This document shows positions 62,121 to 64,000 of a stretch of DNA of 64,000 nt, one piece after another. Numbering within the stretch: position 1 is the stretch's first letter; every line of letters starts with the position of its first letter. The notes below the pieces were generated by a model. The model was given only the letters and a program-made list of their open reading frames with translations. It ran no database searches and was not told the origin of the DNA. Made by a program: the position numbers and the translations under genes. This stretch comes from Chitinophagaceae bacterium (lineage in GTDB: Bacteria > Bacteroidota > Bacteroidia > Chitinophagales > Chitinophagaceae): NCBI GenBank assembly GCA_018335935.1, contig JAGXRG010000013.1:62001-126000 (forward strand), read 5' to 3'.

Positions 62121-63467
62121 ATGGGTACTTACCTAATAAAAAATGCAGAGATCATTAATGAAGGTATACGAGTGGTTGGAGATGTTTTAATTAAGGATGA
62201 AAGAATTGAAAAAGTAGGTTCAAATATTCAAGTGAATTTTAAAGTTGAGGAAATTGATGCAACAGGAAAAATATTAATTCCTGGAGTTATTGACGATCAA
62301 GTTCATTTTCGTGAACCAGGGCTAACACATAAAGCAAATATTTATACTGAATCTAAAGCTGCAGTTGCTGGTGGTGTAACAAGTTTTATGGAAATGCCGA
62401 ATACGAATCCACCAGTTTTCACACAACAACTTTTAGAAGATAAATATCAAATAGCTTCACAAACATCTTTGGCTAATTACTCTTTTTTTATGGGTACGGG
62501 TAATGAGAATTACGATGAGCTAATGAAAACAAATGAAAAGAAAAATGATGTTTGTGGAATAAAAATATTTATGGGTTCATCTACAGGAAATTTATTGGTA
62601 GATAATCCGGTATTATTAGAAAAAATATTTGCAGGTTCTGAAGTATTAATAGCCACTCATTGTGAAGAAGAGGCACTCATTAAAGCTAATATAGAAAAAC
62701 TAAAAAATAGTAAAACAAAATTTACAGCTTCTGATCATGCAATCATTAGAGATGAGGATGTGTGTTTTGAATCTTCTTTAAAAGCCATTCAATTTGCCAA
62801 AAAATTCAATACACGATTACATATACTACATATCACTACAGCCAAAGAAATTCAATTATTTGGTAATATGTTGCCTTTGAAAGATAAAAGAATTACGAGT
62901 GAAGTTTGTGTACATCATTTACATTTCAATAGCAATGATTATGAAAGATTAGGCTATCAAATTAAATGTAATCCTGCAATTAAAGATGAACATTGTCAGC
63001 AAGCCATTTGGCAAGCTTTGTTAGATGATAAAATTGATATTATAGCTTCTGACCATGCACCACACACTTGGGAAGAAAAAAATGTAGATGATTATTTTGC
63101 TGCTCATGCAGGATTACCATTGGTTCAGCATACATTACAAATTATGTTGCACCATGTAAAGCAAGGAAAAATCAGTATTGAAAAGGTTGTTGAAAAAATG
63201 AGTCATGCTGTTGCTGAGTGTTTTCAAATTAAAGAAAGAGGTTATATAAGAGAAGGCTATTTTGCAGATATAGTATTGGTAGACTTAAATAAATCTTACA
63301 GGATTTCTAAAGAGAATATTTTGTATAAATGTGGTTGGAGTCCATTTGAAAATTTTACTGTGCCTGCAACAATTGAAAATACTTTTGTAAATGGTCATAT
63401 GGTTTATGGAATTCATGGCTTTAATGAATCTATAAAAGGCGAGCGTTTGAAATTTGAAAGGAATTAA
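62121..63467 (+). CDS. pyrC: Dihydroorotase (class I PyrC)
   Basis: A 448-aa amidohydrolase that closes N-carbamoyl-aspartate to dihydroorotate in pyrimidine synthesis. The zinc-ligand region reads DDQVHFREPG (Gln60, His62), so the usual first His of the HxH pair is Gln. Other ligands are in place: THCEEE (near 198), HILHIT (near 240) and ASDHAPH (near 314), with a Lys in GIKIFMG (Lys148) that may carry the bridging carbamate. Substrate residues NTNP and HAGLPLVQH are present. It is 17 bp upstream of the MutS-like gene and may be transcribed with it. Confidence 0.92.
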   Translation: MGTYLIKNAEIINEGIRVVGDVLIKDERIEKVGSNIQVNFKVEEIDATGKILIPGVIDDQVHFREPGLTHKANIYTESKAAVAGGVTSFMEMPNTNPPVFTQQLLEDKYQIASQTSLANYSFFMGTGNENYDELMKTNEKKNDVCGIKIFMGSSTGNLLVDNPVLLEKIFAGSEVLIATHCEEEALIKANIEKLKNSKTKFTASDHAIIRDEDVCFESSLKAIQFAKKFNTRLHILHITTAKEIQLFGNMLPLKDKRITSEVCVHHLHFNSNDYERLGYQIKCNPAIKDEHCQQAIWQALLDDKIDIIASDHAPHTWEEKNVDDYFAAHAGLPLVQHTLQIMLHHVKQGKISIEKVVEKMSHAVAECFQIKERGYIREGYFADIVLVDLNKSYRISKENILYKCGWSPFENFTVPATIENTFVNGHMVYGIHGFNESIKGERLKFERN

Positions 63468-63484
63468 GCTATAACTACTGCTAT

Positions 63485-64000
63485 ATGCAAATAGACAAAA
63501 CCACTTTACAAGACCTTTCTATCTTTAATAGTGAAGAAGAGTATTCAATTTTTCATCATTTAAACTTTACTCAAACAACTGAAGGAAAAAGCATTTTAAA
63601 ACAAATTTTAGCCAAACCACTTTCAAGTATTGCAGCTATTGAAGATACTCAACAAACCATTCAATTTTTAATAAATGTTCATCATCAAGTTCCTAAAATT
63701 ATAACTAATGGAACATTAATGGTGATTGAGAAATTTTACTTAACACCTTTAGAAAGCTATCCACATCCTGCAAAGGCAATCAATACTAAAGTTTATAAAT
63801 ATTTTTCAAAACCAGATTTCTTTCTTACTAAATACTCGGTAGAGCATTTTATAGATTTTGTTAAAGGTTTGCATGAAATAAATAAAATTTTGCTAGCTGC
63901 AAAATGTAAAAAGATTCGATCATGGGTTAATAGCATTACTTCAATTTTACAAAAACAAATAATACAGCAAATACTTCAAGAAAATAAACATGAACTTTCT
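63485..64000 (+). CDS. MutS-family DNA mismatch repair protein (partial, N-terminal end)
   Basis: Begins at ATG 63485 and runs to the window edge (172 residues) without a stop. The N-terminus (MQIDKTTLQDLSIF, EEEYSIFHHLNFTQTTEGKSIL, then LAKPLSSIAAIEDTQQ) resembles the core/lever domain of MutS-like proteins, which place a similar FTKTGxGxRxLxxxLxxPL motif at this point. The ATPase domain lies beyond the window, so MutS versus MutS-related recombination protein cannot be separated. It is absent from the ORF track because it is cut off. Confidence 0.6.
   Translation, partial: MQIDKTTLQDLSIFNSEEEYSIFHHLNFTQTTEGKSILKQILAKPLSSIAAIEDTQQTIQFLINVHHQVPKIITNGTLMVIEKFYLTPLESYPHPAKAINTKVYKYFSKPDFFLTKYSVEHFIDFVKGLHEINKILLAAKCKKIRSWVNSITSILQKQIIQQILQENKHELS

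Overview
This 64-kb window looks like chromosomal DNA of a low-GC member of the Bacteroidota, most likely the Chitinophagales. That placement is inferred from gene content. The evidence is several type IX secretion (T9SS) cargo proteins with C-terminal sorting domains, the lineage-typical rpsF-rpsR-rplI order, a GSCFA protein, a DUF3109 protein, a WXXGXW-repeat protein, an ECF sigma factor followed by a membrane-anchored repeat protein, almost no Shine-Dalgarno sequences, and several promoters of the Bacteroidota type (TTTG ... TAnnTTTG). No integrase, transposase, phage module, CRISPR array or rRNA operon was seen. Most of the window is housekeeping sequence.

Layout. 1-7.1 kb: partial DUF2520 protein, alpha/beta hydrolase, WXXGXW protein, MATE exporter, a stand-alone fusA, a YigZ/IMPACT protein, greA and a HIT hydrolase. 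7.2-16.7 kb: a glycine-rich RRM protein, murB, an esterase lipoprotein, rdgB with an unknown partner, ilvE, dnaJ-grpE-icd on the minus strand and a GH5 mannanase-like enzyme. 16.7-25.4 kb: ComEC and a DMT transporter (TAATG overlap), a small secreted protein, a 52-aa membrane protein missing from the ORF track, acyl-CoA dehydrogenase and a methylcrotonyl-CoA-carboxylase-type beta subunit, then a sigma factor / membrane repeat protein / Spy-like protein operon. 25.5 kb: tRNA-Glu with a well-formed promoter and terminator, followed by decayed minus-strand gene fragments. 26.2-40.5 kb: surface-protein block with an 882-aa MopE/GEVED T9SS protein, a small secreted protein and a giant (about 3,592 aa) RCC1-propeller/cadherin-like/PKD T9SS protein. 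40.9-47.8 kb: an active/inactive M16 peptidase pair, a DUF1801 protein, an unusual B12-type radical SAM protein and a RelE/ParE-like toxin-antitoxin pair. 47.9-55.3 kb: M20 dipeptidase, rpsF-rpsR-rplI and two more T9SS cargo proteins. 55.4-64 kb: a heptanucleotide repeat array, DUF3109, a chain of HMG-CoA lyase-GSCFA-polysaccharide-deacetylase-like genes, a CvfB-like S1 protein, a Wzi-like outer-membrane barrel, pyrC and a truncated MutS-like gene.

How the genes fit together. Branched-chain aminotransferase, acyl-CoA dehydrogenase, the MCC-type carboxylase and HMG-CoA lyase could serve leucine turnover, although they are scattered. The four large T9SS cargo genes are all on the minus strand and probably make secreted or surface proteins. 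The T9SS machinery itself is not in the window.

I did not find a clear-cut undescribed multi-gene system. The best leads are the radical SAM protein with CX4CX2C spacing, the giant seven-blade RCC1 + PKD surface protein with a recent internal duplication, a T9SS protein whose linkers look derived from dispersed intergenic repeats, and the sigma-operon membrane protein with three VPxxYF repeats. Several starts were moved from the ORF track because its first codon was TTG or GTG with a better ATG downstream (fusA, greA, grpE, MCC beta, the 517-aa T9SS protein, the DUF7033-like protein), or because of signal-peptide or spacing arguments (the giant protein, DUF1801).
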